Assembly (NCBI GenBank): GCA_013152435.1
Contig: JAADGJ010000028.1
Coordinates: 1 to 64,000 of the forward strand
Direction: 5' to 3'
Length of the DNA stretch: 64,000 bases
Source of the DNA: Chloroflexota bacterium
GTDB taxonomy: Bacteria; Chloroflexota; Anaerolineae; DUEN01
Under the pieces are notes generated by a model. It did no database searches. It was not told the origin of the DNA and saw only the letters and a program-made list of their open reading frames with translations. Below are positions 27,814-36,976 of this stretch, one piece after another. Both the position numbers and the translations under genes were made by a program. Within the stretch, counting starts at the first letter, position 1. Each line of letters opens with the position of its first letter.

Positions 27814-28887
27814 TCAGGATCGTTTCAGCCCCAAGGAATCATAAAGCTGATCGAAATCCATGCGCTCATCCAGCATCTTGCTAAAACGTTCGATCTTCGG
27901 ACGCTGCTGGAAGCGGCTGCGCCCAAAGTACCCCTCCACGATCTCCACGGCCGTCAGGGTATCCTGTTGGCAGAGCAGCACAGGAACCCCCAGCTCCTCG
28001 GCCCGGGTGAGGATCATGGGATTGGGCATGATGTTGCCCGTCAAGATCAGGCAGCGGGTGGAGGTCTCCAGCGCCGCCAGCTGAATATCCGCCCGATCGC
28101 CGCCCGTGATCACAGCCTTGTTGGGCGTGCGACGGAAATAGGAGAGCGCGCTGTCTACGTTCATCGCCCCCACCATCACGGTCTCCACCAGGGCGTCTGC
28201 CTTCTCCGCGCAGGCCAGGATGTGCGCGCCCAATCCCTCCGCCAGCTCCGTGACGCTGGCAGCTTGCAGCAGCCGATCCCTGGGCAGGATGGCCAACACG
28301 GGGATCCCCTTGCGCTCCAGGAAGGGGCGGATCACCTCCTCCGCGTAGTCCAATTTGCTCTGCGGCACCGTGTTCAACACCACGCCGATCATCGGATCGC
28401 CCAGCCGCACCTTGGCTGTGAGCGCGTTGTCCACCATCCGGGGCTCCTCCCACCGGATGACCACCAGCGGACGGGCGTCCAGCATCTCCGCCACTCGCGG
28501 CGTGGGGAGGTTCACCATGTACCCCTCTCGAAGCGTCGCCCCTCCCTCCAGGATCACCACATCCCGATCCTGGCATACCTGATCGTATGCGGAGCGCAAC
28601 ACGGCCTCATAGTCCGTGTCGTCCTCACCACGCAGCAGACGCTCCGTATGTGCGGGGGTCAGGGCCACGGGGGCCAACACCTCCATCGGCTCAGGCAGGC
28701 CGAAAGCGTCCTTGATGAAGGCCACATCGTCATCCTTGGGCCCGGCCGGGCCCGGATGGGCAGCCACGTTCACGGGCTTCATATAGCCCACCCGCAGGCC
28801 GTCGCGTCGGAAGCGCAATCCGATCCCCACACAGATCGCGCTTTTTCCGGAAAACGTCTCGATAGAAGTTACGTACACGTTCGCCAT
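27814..28887 (-). CDS. BioD-like / DRTGG-domain protein (phosphotransacetylase N-terminal type)
   Basis: 357 residues. The N-terminal part is a BioD-like P-loop domain of the AAA_26 type (YVTSIETFSGKSAICVGIG; the Walker loop TFSGKS is short), followed by RDVVILEGGATLREGYMVN. The C-terminal part is a DRTGG domain (RTPNKAVITGGDRADIQLA). This arrangement equals the N-terminal half of large phosphotransacetylases but without the catalytic PTA domain, so it is probably regulatory. It follows the ADP-forming acyl-CoA synthetase by 19 bases and has a strong CAGGAGG box, which fits control of acetyl-CoA/acetate flux. Confidence 0.88.
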   Translation of the reverse strand: MANVYVTSIETFSGKSAICVGIGLRFRRDGLRVGYMKPVNVAAHPGPAGPKDDDVAFIKDAFGLPEPMEVLAPVALTPAHTERLLRGEDDTDYEAVLRSAYDQVCQDRDVVILEGGATLREGYMVNLPTPRVAEMLDARPLVVIRWEEPRMVDNALTAKVRLGDPMIGVVLNTVPQSKLDYAEEVIRPFLERKGIPVLAILPRDRLLQAASVTELAEGLGAHILACAEKADALVETVMVGAMNVDSALSYFRRTPNKAVITGGDRADIQLAALETSTRCLILTGNIMPNPMILTRAEELGVPVLLCQQDTLTAVEIVEGYFGRSRFQQRPKIERFSKMLDERMDFDQLYDSLGLKRS

Positions 28888-28906
28888 TGGTTAGATCCTC
28901 CTGAAC

Positions 28907-31000
28907 CTACGCGGCCAACACCAGACGCATATCGAGGGCCAGCGCGCCCTTGCCCCGGTCGAAGACCTTCAGAGGGTTGATATCCATTTCTACGATCTCC
29001 GGGAAGTCCGTCACCAGCTGCGAGATCCTCAGCAAGATGTCTGCGATCGCCTCCAGGTCGGACGGCTCCTCGCCTCGCACGCCCCGAAGCAATGGATACG
29101 CCCGGATCTCCCGCATCATCTCCATGGCAGCCCGACGTCCGATCGGCGCCACCCGGAATGTGACGTCCTTCAACGCCTCGACGTAGATCCCCCCCAACCC
29201 GAAGAGCAACAGGGGGCCGAACTGGGGATCGCGGCTCATCCCCAGGATCACCTCTTTGCCGCCGCTCACCTGTTGCTGTACCAGACATCCCCAGATCTCC
29301 GCGTTGGGCATGTACCGCCCCGCCCGATAGGTGATCAGGTCAAAGGCGTCACGCACATCCGAGGCGGTCATCAGATTGACTTTGACCCCGCCGATGTCCG
29401 TCTTGTGCAGGATGTCCGGCGAGGCGATCTTCATCACCACCGGGTACCCAATGCGCTCGGCGATCTCCACCGCCTCCTCCGCCGAGCGGGCCAACTCCGA
29501 TTTGGGCAAGGGTACACCATACGCCTCCAAAACGGCTCGCGCCTCCACCTCGCCCATGGTCACACGGCCGCTGGATCGTACCGCATCAAAGACCTGGCGC
29601 ACACGCTCCCGGTCCGCCTCAAATCGAGGGATCTCATCATCGGGCTGCTCCAGCCACTGGCGGTAAGACCACATGGCCGCCAACGCCTCGGCCGCCCGTT
29701 CAGGCACCTGGTAGTTCGGCACACCGCCTCGATTGAGGATATCCACGCCCGGGCCCACGTTCGCCTCCCCCATGAAGCAGCCCAGGATGGGTTTGCTCGA
29801 CCGCTGCGAGACCCGCACAACCGCCTCGGCCGTCTTCTCGATCTCCGTCATGAACTGCGGCGTGAGGATCACGATCACCGCGCCCACATTGGGGTCGTTG
29901 ACGGCGGCCTCCACGGCCAGCTCGTAACGATCGGCCAGCGCATCCCCCAACACGTCGATGGGGTTGAGCACGCTGGCTGCGGCCGGCAGGTGATCGCCCA
30001 GATTCTGGCGGGTCTCATCGGTGAGCTGCGCCAGGTGCAACCCCGCCTTTTCTAAGGCATCCGTACACATGATGCCCGGCCCCCCCGCGTTGGTCACCAC
30101 GGCCACCCGATCGCTTTCCGGGATCGGCTGGCGGGCGAACGCGACGGCGAAGTCAAACAGCTCCTGCACCGAGCGAGCCCGGATCACCCCCGTCTGCTTG
30201 AAGGCCGCTTCGTATGCGCGATCCGATCCGGCCAACGTCCCCGTGTGCGAGGAGACCGCCCTGGATCCAGCGCTGGTCGTGCCGGACTTGATGGTGATCA
30301 CCGGCTTCTTGCGGGTTACCTCGCGCGCCACCTGCATGAAGCGAGGTCCCTCCGTGATCCCCTCCAGGTAGGCCGTGATCACCGCCGAGTGGGGGTCATC
30401 CGCCCACGCCTCCAAGAAATCGATCTCGTTCAGATCCGCTTTGTTCCCCAATGAGACGAAGCGGGAAAAGCCGATCCCCTGCGGCTTGGCCATGTCCAGG
30501 ATCGAGGTACACAGCGCCCCGGACTGGGACATAAAGGCGATGCTGCCCTGATCGGGCATGGTGGCCGCAAATGAGGCGTTTAGCGGGACTAGCGTATCGA
30601 TGATCCCCAAGCAATTCGGGCCGATGATCCGGATGCCGTACTGCTTTGCGATACGAAGCAGCTCGCGCTCACGCTGCATGCCCTCGGGACCGATCTCTCG
30701 GAACCCGGCCGAGATGATCACGACTCCGCGTATACCTTTCCGGCCACATTCATCCAGCACTTTGGCGATAAACTGGCTGGGGATCACTATCACGGCGAGA
30801 TCGATGGGCCCAGGCACATCAAGCACGCTGGGATACGCTTTTAGGCCCAGGATCTCGCCACCCTTGGGGTTGATCGGATAGATCGAGCCGGGAAAGCCAT
30901 ACTGGAGCACGTTCTGGAGGACCGCATAGCCAAGCTTGCCAGGAGTCTTCGAGGCTCCGATGATTGCAACCGATTCGGGAGAAACAAATGGCTCCAGCAT
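28907..31000 (-). CDS. Acetate-CoA ligase (ADP-forming), fused alpha-beta
   Basis: 697 residues. It converts acetyl-CoA (or other acyl-CoA) + ADP + Pi to acid + ATP + CoA, giving ATP at the substrate level. Domain order: CoA-binding (SVAIIGASKTPGKLGYAVL), succinyl-CoA-ligase-like with the phosphohistidine loop AVSSHTGTLAGSDRAYEAA (about residues 245-263), and a C-terminal ATP-grasp domain (EIAERIGYPVVMKIASPDI ... GGIYVEALKDVTFRVAP). The start was placed at the ATG that gives MLEPFVSPES, behind GGAGTGG; upstream in-frame sequence is unlike the family. A near-consensus promoter lies about 50 bases upstream. It leads an operon with the BioD-like/DRTGG gene. Confidence 0.93.
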   Translation of the reverse strand: MLEPFVSPESVAIIGASKTPGKLGYAVLQNVLQYGFPGSIYPINPKGGEILGLKAYPSVLDVPGPIDLAVIVIPSQFIAKVLDECGRKGIRGVVIISAGFREIGPEGMQRERELLRIAKQYGIRIIGPNCLGIIDTLVPLNASFAATMPDQGSIAFMSQSGALCTSILDMAKPQGIGFSRFVSLGNKADLNEIDFLEAWADDPHSAVITAYLEGITEGPRFMQVAREVTRKKPVITIKSGTTSAGSRAVSSHTGTLAGSDRAYEAAFKQTGVIRARSVQELFDFAVAFARQPIPESDRVAVVTNAGGPGIMCTDALEKAGLHLAQLTDETRQNLGDHLPAAASVLNPIDVLGDALADRYELAVEAAVNDPNVGAVIVILTPQFMTEIEKTAEAVVRVSQRSSKPILGCFMGEANVGPGVDILNRGGVPNYQVPERAAEALAAMWSYRQWLEQPDDEIPRFEADRERVRQVFDAVRSSGRVTMGEVEARAVLEAYGVPLPKSELARSAEEAVEIAERIGYPVVMKIASPDILHKTDIGGVKVNLMTASDVRDAFDLITYRAGRYMPNAEIWGCLVQQQVSGGKEVILGMSRDPQFGPLLLFGLGGIYVEALKDVTFRVAPIGRRAAMEMMREIRAYPLLRGVRGEEPSDLEAIADILLRISQLVTDFPEIVEMDINPLKVFDRGKGALALDMRLVLAA

Positions 31001-31050
31001 TGGACGAGTCCACTCCGTTGTATTATGTACCCTGCGAAAGGCCATCGACA

Positions 31051-31079
31051 ATCTTACCCCAGAGTGTCTGAATTGGCAA
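31051..31079 (-). promoter_or_regulatory. Sigma70 promoter for the ADP-forming ligase operon
   Basis: On the minus strand: TTGCCA (31074-31079), 17-base spacer, TAAGAT (31051-31056). The spacer and -35 box coincide with AGAGTGTCTGAATTGGCAA (31061-31079), a degenerate end of the dispersed repeat. Confidence 0.65.
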
Positions 31080-31163
31080 AACATGATGTCCCCGGGTCGT
31101 GCCGCCCCTTTGCCTGGATAACCTGGCAGAGACAAACCGCTTGGCCCACGCCCGGGATCGTGG

Positions 31164-31169
31164 TAGAAT
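31164..31169 (+). promoter_or_regulatory. Extended -10 promoter for cysteine desulfurase/mnmA
   Basis: TAGAAT with an upstream TG (TGGTAGAAT), and TTGGCC at 31141-31146, 17 bases before it. The roughly 190-base leader contains a dispersed repeat copy. Confidence 0.55.
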
Positions 31170-31189
31170 GTCCACCAAAAGCAATCGCA

Positions 31190-31322
31190 TTTTAGACACG
31201 CCCTTAGTGAAAAAGCTGTTGCTTCTGCTGGGGGAAGGCCTGGAGGGGCTCCCCCCTGTGAAGCCGGTAGCTGAGGGAGCTCCTCAGACGCCCTACCGGC
31301 AAATCTTCAGACACGCTCTTAT
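31190..31322 (-). repeat. Dispersed intergenic repeat, copy 3
   Basis: Read on the minus strand it begins AGAGCGTGTCTGAAG (31308-31322), has the palindromic core CTGAGGAGCTCCCTCAG (31271-31287), a CACAGGGGGGAGCC block, and ends with GGGCGTGTCTAAAA (31190-31203), a second form of the end motif. It forms much of the cysteine desulfurase leader. Confidence 0.75.
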
Positions 31323-31366
31323 CAGAGACGAGAGGCCAAGGGATTACGAGTCGAGAGGATAGCGTG

Positions 31367-32539
31367 ATGAGCAAGTCGATCATCTATATGGACCACTCCG
31401 CCACCACCCCGGTGGACCCGCGGGTGGTCGAGGCGATGCTCCCGTATTTCACAGAGCGCTACGGGAACCCGTCTAGCCTGCACCGTCTGGGCCGAGAGGC
31501 CAGCCAGGCCATGGAGGATGCGCGCCGGACCGTGGCCGAGATCCTGAGCTGCCATCCCCACGAGGTCGTCTTCACCTCATGCGGGACGGAAAGCGACAAC
31601 ATGGCCCTGCGCGGCGTGGCCCTGGCCCAACGAGCGCGCGGCCGGGGGAACCACATCGTCACCACCGCCATCGAGCATCATGCCGTCTTGCACACCGCGG
31701 AGGATCTGCGCGACCGCTACGGGTTCGAGATCACCGTCGTACCCGTGGACGGGGAGGGGCTCGTGCACCCGGAGGCGATTCGGGAGGCGCTGCGGGACGA
31801 CACCGTGCTGGTCAGCGTGATGTACGCCAACAACGAGGTGGGGACGATCCAACCGCTGCCCGAGATCGCCGCCATCACCCGAGAGCGCGGCATCCCCCTG
31901 CACACCGATGCCGTGCAGGCCGGGGGTTACCTTCCGCTCGACGTGGACGCGCTCGGCGTGGACCTGCTCAGCCTCTCCGCCCACAAATTCTACGGCCCCA
32001 AGGGCGTAGGCATCCTGTACGTACGTCGGGGGACGCCGCTCTGGCCGATCCAAACCGGGGGCGGCCACGAACGGGGGCGCCGGCCGGGGACGGAGAACAT
32101 CCCCTACATCGTCGCCCTGGCCACCGCCCTACGGCTGGCGCAGGAGGAGCGAGAGGCGGAGGCAGCTCGATTGACCGCCCTGCGAGATCGCCTGATCGAC
32201 GGCATCGAGGCCCGCATCCCGGACGTCCGGCTCACCGGGCATCGGACCCGCCGGCTGCCGGGCCACGCCAGTTTCATCATCCGGGGTGTAGAAGCCGAGG
32301 GGATGCTCATGGGATTGGATCTGGAAGGCATCTGTGCTTCCAGCGGCTCCGCCTGCACATCCGGCGCCCAGGAGCCCTCCCATGTGCTGACGGCCATGGG
32401 CATCCCGAGACGAGATGCCGTGGGACATCTGCGGCTGACGCTGGGGCGCAGCACCCGTCCGGAGGATGTGGATCGGGTGCTGGACGTCCTGCCCGGCATC
32501 GTGGAACGGCTGCGCGCCTACGCCCCCTCCTGGGCATAA
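31367..32539 (+). CDS. Cysteine desulfurase (NifS/IscS-like)
   Basis: 390 residues. A PLP enzyme that releases sulfur from L-cysteine as an enzyme persulfide for tRNA thiolation and iron-sulfur clusters. The family marks are [20 protein letters not shown] at the start, the PLP-Lys in [13 protein letters not shown], and the active Cys in [15 protein letters not shown]. An ATG follows a GTG directly; both are possible starts after GAGAGG. The next gene, mnmA, starts 8 bases later, so the pair probably supplies sulfur to U34 of tRNAs. No iscU is nearby. Confidence 0.95.
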   Translation: MSKSIIYMDHSATTPVDPRVVEAMLPYFTERYGNPSSLHRLGREASQAMEDARRTVAEILSCHPHEVVFTSCGTESDNMALRGVALAQRARGRGNHIVTTAIEHHAVLHTAEDLRDRYGFEITVVPVDGEGLVHPEAIREALRDDTVLVSVMYANNEVGTIQPLPEIAAITRERGIPLHTDAVQAGGYLPLDVDALGVDLLSLSAHKFYGPKGVGILYVRRGTPLWPIQTGGGHERGRRPGTENIPYIVALATALRLAQEEREAEAARLTALRDRLIDGIEARIPDVRLTGHRTRRLPGHASFIIRGVEAEGMLMGLDLEGICASSGSACTSGAQEPSHVLTAMGIPRRDAVGHLRLTLGRSTRPEDVDRVLDVLPGIVERLRAYAPSWA

Positions 32540-32547
32540 GGACGGCC

Positions 32548-33660
32548 ATGACCCGAGAGCGCGTCGTCGTCGCCATGAGCGGCGGGGTGGACAGCTCCGT
32601 GGCCGCGGCGCTCCTGGTGGAACAGGGCTACGAGGTCATCGGGGTGATGTTGCGCCTGTGGGCCGAGATACGCCCCGGGCTCCCCAGCCTGAATCGATGC
32701 TGCTCCGATGAGGCCGTGGAGGACGCCCGCCGGGTCGCCGGGATCCTGGGCATCCCCTTCTACCTCCTAAACGTCGAAAGGCCGTTCAAGGAGCACGTGG
32801 TCGACCGCTTCATCGCCGGGTACGCCAGCGGCGTCACACCCAACCCATGCCTGTATTGCAACCGCCACATCCGCTTCGGGCGCCTGTTGAACTATGCGAT
32901 AGGCATCGGGGCGAGCGCGCTGGCCACAGGGCATTATGCCCGTGTCCGACGGACCCCGGACGGCACCTATCAGCTGCTGCGGGCCGTCGATCGGGCCAAG
33001 GACCAGTCCTACGTGCTCTACGTGGTCCGACAACAGGAGCTGGCCCACCTGCGCTTCCCCATCGGGCACCTGACCAAGGAGGAGGTCCGAAGGCGGGCGC
33101 GCGAGCTCGAATTGCCGGTGGCGGAGAAGGAGGAGTCGCAGGAGATCTGCTTCGTCGCCGACGGGGATTATCGGCGCTTCCTGGCGGACTGGGCACCCCA
33201 CGCCGTGCGCCCCGGCCCCATCGTGGATCGGGCCGGGAACGTGCTGGGACAACACAAGGGACTGCCCTACTACACCGTCGGGCAACGACGCGGGCTGGGC
33301 ATCGCCGCCCGGGAGCCCCTGTACGTGCTGAAGCTGGATGTGGGACGCAACGCGGTGGTCGTGGGCACCCGAGACGAGTTGGGACGTGATGAGCTAACCG
33401 CCGCTCATGTGAACTGGATCTCCGGCCGGCCGCCTGAGGGGGAGATCGCCGTCACCGCCAAGATCCGCTACAAGGGCGCCGAGGTGGCAGCCCGGGTGCG
33501 GCCGCTGCCGGGAGGGAGAGTGCACGTCCGGTTCGACCGCCCGCTACGCGACATCACGCCGGGACAGGCGGTGGTCTTCTACCAGGACGACGTCTGCCTC
33601 GGCGGGGGGATCATCGAGCCGGAGGACCGGCCCTTGCCTCCAGAGCTGGACATGGGGTGA
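32548..33660 (+). CDS. mnmA: tRNA-specific 2-thiouridylase MnmA
   Basis: 370 residues. It adenylates and thiolates U34 of tRNA-Lys, -Glu and -Gln. It has the PP-loop [15 protein letters not shown] at the N-terminus, the first catalytic Cys in [12 protein letters not shown], the adenylation part [10 protein letters not shown], the second catalytic Cys in EESQEICFV, and the central domain [16 protein letters not shown]. Length is normal for bacteria. Start by AAGGA seven bases before ATG. It follows the cysteine desulfurase, its sulfur donor. Confidence 0.97.
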   Translation: MTRERVVVAMSGGVDSSVAAALLVEQGYEVIGVMLRLWAEIRPGLPSLNRCCSDEAVEDARRVAGILGIPFYLLNVERPFKEHVVDRFIAGYASGVTPNPCLYCNRHIRFGRLLNYAIGIGASALATGHYARVRRTPDGTYQLLRAVDRAKDQSYVLYVVRQQELAHLRFPIGHLTKEEVRRRARELELPVAEKEESQEICFVADGDYRRFLADWAPHAVRPGPIVDRAGNVLGQHKGLPYYTVGQRRGLGIAAREPLYVLKLDVGRNAVVVGTRDELGRDELTAAHVNWISGRPPEGEIAVTAKIRYKGAEVAARVRPLPGGRVHVRFDRPLRDITPGQAVVFYQDDVCLGGGIIEPEDRPLPPELDMG

Positions 33661-33663
33661 GCC

Positions 33664-33918
33664 ATGCACATACCGATACCGCCCGCATGGGTGCTGGGCT
33701 TCCTGATCGCCAGCCTATACGGGACCGCCTTCCACATCTGGCGGGGCGAGTCCCTGCAAGATCTATCCCGCTTCCTCATCGCCGCATGGATCGGCTTTGG
33801 CCTGGCACAATGGGGTAGCTACCTCGCCGATCTGATGCTGGTACGCATCGGGCAACTGGACATCGCAAGCGCCACGCTGGGAGCATGGTTGGCCTTATTC
33901 ATTGCTCGTCGTCTATAA
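33664..33918 (+). CDS. Small membrane protein
   Basis: 84 residues; its ATG follows the mnmA stop by 3 bases. Two or three hydrophobic segments (WVLGFLIASLYGTAFHIW, FLIAAWIGFGLAQWGSYLA, and the terminal LGAWLALFIARRL) leave almost no soluble domain. No known family is recognised. It is likely co-translated with mnmA and ends within the promoter of the next gene. Confidence 0.7.
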   Translation: MHIPIPPAWVLGFLIASLYGTAFHIWRGESLQDLSRFLIAAWIGFGLAQWGSYLADLMLVRIGQLDIASATLGAWLALFIARRL

Positions 33919-33930
33919 ATGTGATACAAT
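33902..33930 (+). promoter_or_regulatory. Sigma70 promoter for the second small membrane protein
   Basis: TTGCTC (33902-33907), 17 bases, TACAAT (33925-33930), just before AGGAGG and the ATG at 33955. It overlaps the last codons of the preceding gene. Confidence 0.6.
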
Positions 33931-33954
33931 CGGCACAGGAGGTGCCACACTCCC

Positions 33955-34359
33955 ATGAACGGCGAGACACGACAGGGCATCCGCAAATGGCAGATCGGCC
34001 TGATCGCAGCGATCATCCTGGCCCTCATCGGGCTTGCGATCTACGCGCTGGCCGTCAAGCCGGTACGCGCCCAGGTGGTGCGTGATCTCTTCATCATCTT
34101 CATCTCGATCGAAGTGCTGGCTGTGGGGGTGCTCCTGAGCATCCTCATCTGGCAGATCTACCAGCTGATTCGCACGCTGCAAGAAGAGGTATTACCTATC
34201 CTGCGATCCACCCAGGATGCGGCCGATACGGTGAAGGAGACCGCCTCCTTCGTCAGTGAGCGCGTCGTATCTCCCATCGCCAAGGCCTCCGGGTACATCG
34301 CCGGGCTACGAGAGGCCGCAGCCACGCTGGCCGGCCGGTCGCGAGATGGGGATCGCTAA
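33955..34359 (+). CDS. Two-span membrane protein, DUF948-like layout
   Basis: 134 residues. Two spans (about residues 13-33 and 46-70) are followed by an amphipathic C-terminal helix with LRSTQDAADTVKETASFVSE. This resembles DUF948-type bacterial proteins often found with YtxH-domain genes, one of which follows. An AGGAGG box lies 12 bases before the ATG. Function is unknown; I infer an envelope-associated structural role from the pairing. Confidence 0.75.
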   Translation: MNGETRQGIRKWQIGLIAAIILALIGLAIYALAVKPVRAQVVRDLFIIFISIEVLAVGVLLSILIWQIYQLIRTLQEEVLPILRSTQDAADTVKETASFVSERVVSPIAKASGYIAGLREAAATLAGRSRDGDR

Positions 34360-34470
34360 AGCGGCGAAAGGACCGACATCCTTGGCAAGGCGAAGGCCGA
34401 GCCTGATGGCCGGCGATACGGAGGCCATTCCGCTTTGCTGAGCATCTCGGACGCGTGAGGAGGGAGCGTT

Positions 34471-34938
34471 ATGGACGAGCGAAGGAACAACGGTGGTGGG
34501 TCCTTCTTCTGGGGATTTATCCTGGGCGCTTTGAGCGGCTTCGTATCCGCTCTGTTCCTGGCGCCCCGGTCGGGACACGAATTGCGTAGGGAGATCGTGG
34601 AGCGAGGACAGGACCTGAAGGAGCGTGCCGACGAAGCACGCCAGAGAGCGGAGGAGATCATCGCCGAGGCTCGAGAGCGCAGCGATGAGATCGTCGCTGA
34701 GGCGCGCCAGCGGGCGGAGGAGATTCTCGCCGAAGCCCAACGGAAAGCGGAGCCGATCCTGGAGGAAGCCCGCACAAAGGCGGAGCCGATCCTGAAGGAG
34801 GCGGAACAGCGGGCGGAGGAGATCGTCGCCGAGGCACGCAGGCAGGCGGAGGAGATCATCGCCGAGGCGCGCCGCAAAGCCGGCTCCGAGCCAGAGGAAT
34901 CCTCCGAGTCGGAAGGGGAAGAGGACGCCGAGAGCTGA
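34471..34938 (+). CDS. YtxH-like protein with seven 11-residue helical repeats
   Basis: 155 residues with a strong GAGGAGGGA box. The N-terminal glycine-rich span SFFWGFILGALSGFVSALFL then APRSG matches the YtxH start. Residues 59-135 form seven consecutive 11-residue repeats (pattern RAEEIIAEARE), one continuous charged amphipathic helix or right-handed coiled coil, and the acidic tail ends DAES. The repeats are also visible as a 33-base DNA period. YtxH proteins are general-stress associated in Bacillus; the repeat length resembles LEA or apolipoprotein-like helices. A membrane-anchored rod is the simplest reading. The gene ends before a bidirectional terminator. Confidence 0.85.
   Translation: MDERRNNGGGSFFWGFILGALSGFVSALFLAPRSGHELRREIVERGQDLKERADEARQRAEEIIAEARERSDEIVAEARQRAEEILAEAQRKAEPILEEARTKAEPILKEAEQRAEEIVAEARRQAEEIIAEARRKAGSEPEESSESEGEEDAES
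34645..34875 (+). repeat. 33-bp tandem coding repeat (7 units)
   Basis: Seven in-frame 33-base units encode the 11-residue helical repeats of the YtxH-like protein. The third base of codons varies more than the first two, so the repeats are kept at the protein level and this is not a CRISPR or minisatellite. Confidence 0.8.
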
Positions 34939-34968
34939 CCAGCGTCCTCCAATACCCGAGTCACCGAA

Positions 34969-34997
34969 AACGGGCGGGCCCATGGGGTCCGCCCGTT
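34969..34997. terminator. Bidirectional terminator between convergent genes
   Basis: Stem AACGGGCGG (34969-34977) with CCGCCCGTT (34989-34997). The plus side continues CGTTTTCC and the minus side reads TTTTCGG, so both the YtxH-like and nnr transcripts could end here. Confidence 0.75.
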
Positions 34998-35024
34998 CGT
35001 TTTCCGACGTGAGCGCCGACGTTG

Positions 35025-36752
35025 CTATGCCCCCTCCCCCACCAACCGGCATATGGCTTCCGGCAACCGGGACAGCAGATCCCCCGCGACCATGCCCGTC
35101 TCGCCCAGATCCCGACGCGCCAGCTCGCCCGCCAGGCCGTGCAGATATCCTCCCAGGACCGCCGCATCAAAGGGGGTGAGGCCCTGCGCCAGCAGCCCGA
35201 CGATGGCGCCGGCCAGCACGTCCCCCGTGCCGCCGGTCGCCAACCCCGGGTTCGCAAAGGGGAGGATCCTTACCTGCCCCTCCGGCGCAGCAACGATGGT
35301 ATACGCCCCTTTCAATAGGACCACCTGCCCCCACTCCCGGGCACAAGAACGGGCGACCCCCAGCCGATCCGCGTTCACCTCCCGAGTGCCCGTCCGGCAG
35401 AGGCGGGCCATCTCCCCCGGATGCGGCGTGAGGACGCAGTTGGGGGGCAGGCTATCCGCCCAATGCTCCAGCTTCGCCAAGGCGTTTAGCGCGTCGGCGT
35501 CCACGACGGTGGGCGGCAACGCCGGCCGGCCACCCGTCTCCTCTTCCTCCTCATGGGGCAGGAAGCCGAGGTGGCCACGGCCTCGCCGCACCGCCCGGCC
35601 GCCCAACAGGAACTCCTGGACGAACGTGACCGTCTCCTTCTCCTGGCTAAGCCCCGGCCCGATGAGGAGCGACCGATAGCCGTCGATCTGCTCATCCAGT
35701 ACCCGGCAGGCATCCGGAGCGATCACGCCCATATCCTGGGGCAGCACCAACCAGGTGGTCTCGTGCAGAGCGGACGCCAGAACCGGATGCAGGGAGCGGG
35801 GGACGGCCATGGTCACCAGACCCGCCCCCACCCGGGTGGCCGCCGCGCCCGCCAGATACGCCGCCCCGACATAGTTCACCGACCCGGCCACCACCAACGC
35901 CCGACCAAACGTACCCTTGTGCGCGTTGAGCGGCCGCTCCGGGAACAGCGCACGCATCGCCTCGGGCGTCGCCAGCTCCACCTGCACATCATCCGCCAGC
36001 TCCGGCGGCGTGCCGATATCGGCCACCAGCAAGCGCCCCAGAGCGCCCGCCCCCGGGAACAGGAAGTGGCCTACCTTAGGATACGCGAAGGTCACCGTAA
36101 CATCGGCGGCAAGGGCGGTCGGATCCAGCTCGCCGGTGTCGCAATTCAGGCCGCTGGGACAATCCACCGCCACGATCTCCGGCTGCGGCGGCGAGGACGC
36201 CGCCTCCCCCCCAGCCGCAGGCGGGATGGCAAGGGCGGGAACGATGGACATCTCTTCCTCCGAGGCGGCCCTTCCGGACTGCGCCCGTCGCCCATGCACG
36301 ACCCGCTGGGCCAGCTCCAAGACCGATTTGATCGGATCACGCAGCGGCGCTGTGACCCCGGTGCCCAGCAAGGCGTCCACGATGACGCCGGCCTCGGAGA
36401 GCCAGGCCCGCAGCCGGGCGTGGTCGGCATCGTCCACCTCGTCCCGCACCTCAACGCCGGCCCGGATCGCCCGTTCCCGGTTCTCATCTCCATCGGGTTT
36501 CCGCTTCACGCAGTAAGCGCGCACGGAGTATCCCCACTGGGCCAGGTTCCGGGCGGCCACCAGGCCATCCCCGCCGTTGTTCCCCGGCCCGCACAACACC
36601 AGGATCGGGGCGGACCGGGACCACGTCGTCTCCTCCCGAACGGCCTCGGCCACCGCACGGCCGGCGTTCTCCATCATCTGCGCATAGGAGAGGCCCCTCG
36701 CATCGGCCTCCCGCTCAATCCGGCGCATCTCCTCCGTCGTGACGATCTTCAT
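35025..36752 (-). CDS. nnr: Bifunctional NAD(P)H-hydrate epimerase / ADP-dependent dehydratase
   Basis: 575 residues, repairing damaged NADHX and NADPHX. The N-terminal YjeF_N epimerase has EMRRIEREADARGLS and LCGPGNNGGDGLVAARNLA; the Asp is in VAVDCPSGLNCDTGE. The C-terminal carbohydrate-kinase-like dehydratase has HKGTFGRALVVAGS, PNCVLTPHPGEMARL and the signature ANPGLATGGTGDVLAGAI. The protein carries two loops that look like low-complexity insertions, one Ala/Pro/Ser-rich in the first domain and one Glu-rich (HEEEEETGGRP) in the second. The second of two adjacent ATGs was chosen for spacing to a GAGGGG box. Confidence 0.95.
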   Translation of the reverse strand: MKIVTTEEMRRIEREADARGLSYAQMMENAGRAVAEAVREETTWSRSAPILVLCGPGNNGGDGLVAARNLAQWGYSVRAYCVKRKPDGDENRERAIRAGVEVRDEVDDADHARLRAWLSEAGVIVDALLGTGVTAPLRDPIKSVLELAQRVVHGRRAQSGRAASEEEMSIVPALAIPPAAGGEAASSPPQPEIVAVDCPSGLNCDTGELDPTALAADVTVTFAYPKVGHFLFPGAGALGRLLVADIGTPPELADDVQVELATPEAMRALFPERPLNAHKGTFGRALVVAGSVNYVGAAYLAGAAATRVGAGLVTMAVPRSLHPVLASALHETTWLVLPQDMGVIAPDACRVLDEQIDGYRSLLIGPGLSQEKETVTFVQEFLLGGRAVRRGRGHLGFLPHEEEEETGGRPALPPTVVDADALNALAKLEHWADSLPPNCVLTPHPGEMARLCRTGTREVNADRLGVARSCAREWGQVVLLKGAYTIVAAPEGQVRILPFANPGLATGGTGDVLAGAIVGLLAQGLTPFDAAVLGGYLHGLAGELARRDLGETGMVAGDLLSRLPEAICRLVGEGA

Positions 36753-36902
36753 CATCCCACCCCTCAAGCTGCCAGCGTCATGAATTATGTCAACACGATA
36801 TTCGCAAATGGGCCCAGCCGGGCTACGCCCGAGTATACCACCCACCGGCAGGGTAAGGAAATTCAGGGGACGAGCGCCAGGTGGTGCATCCCTCCTGCCC
36901 CC

Positions 36903-36965
36903 CAAATCAGGCCGGGAAAGGGCAGGTGCAAATTTGGACACGCCGCTGAGGGCAGTCTCCCTCAT
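36903..36965 (+). repeat. Intergenic repeat fragment
   Basis: AATCAGGCCGGGAAAGG and CAGGTGCAAA match the second module at 24.4 kb; then GACACGCCGCTGAGGG...CTCCCTCA resembles the end motif and palindromic core of the dispersed family. The copy is rearranged or truncated. Confidence 0.65.
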
Positions 36966-36976
36966 GGGTGTTGCCG

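Noticed and set aside
31579-32547. Upstream in-frame extension of mnmA over the cysteine desulfurase gene
   Set aside because: The extension has shadow-like composition; the ATG at 32548 with AAGGA gives a normal MnmA start directly before the PP-loop.
34645-34875. Tandem 33-base repeats as a CRISPR array or minisatellite
   Set aside because: There are no spacers; units are contiguous, in frame and vary mostly at third codon positions, so they encode protein repeats.
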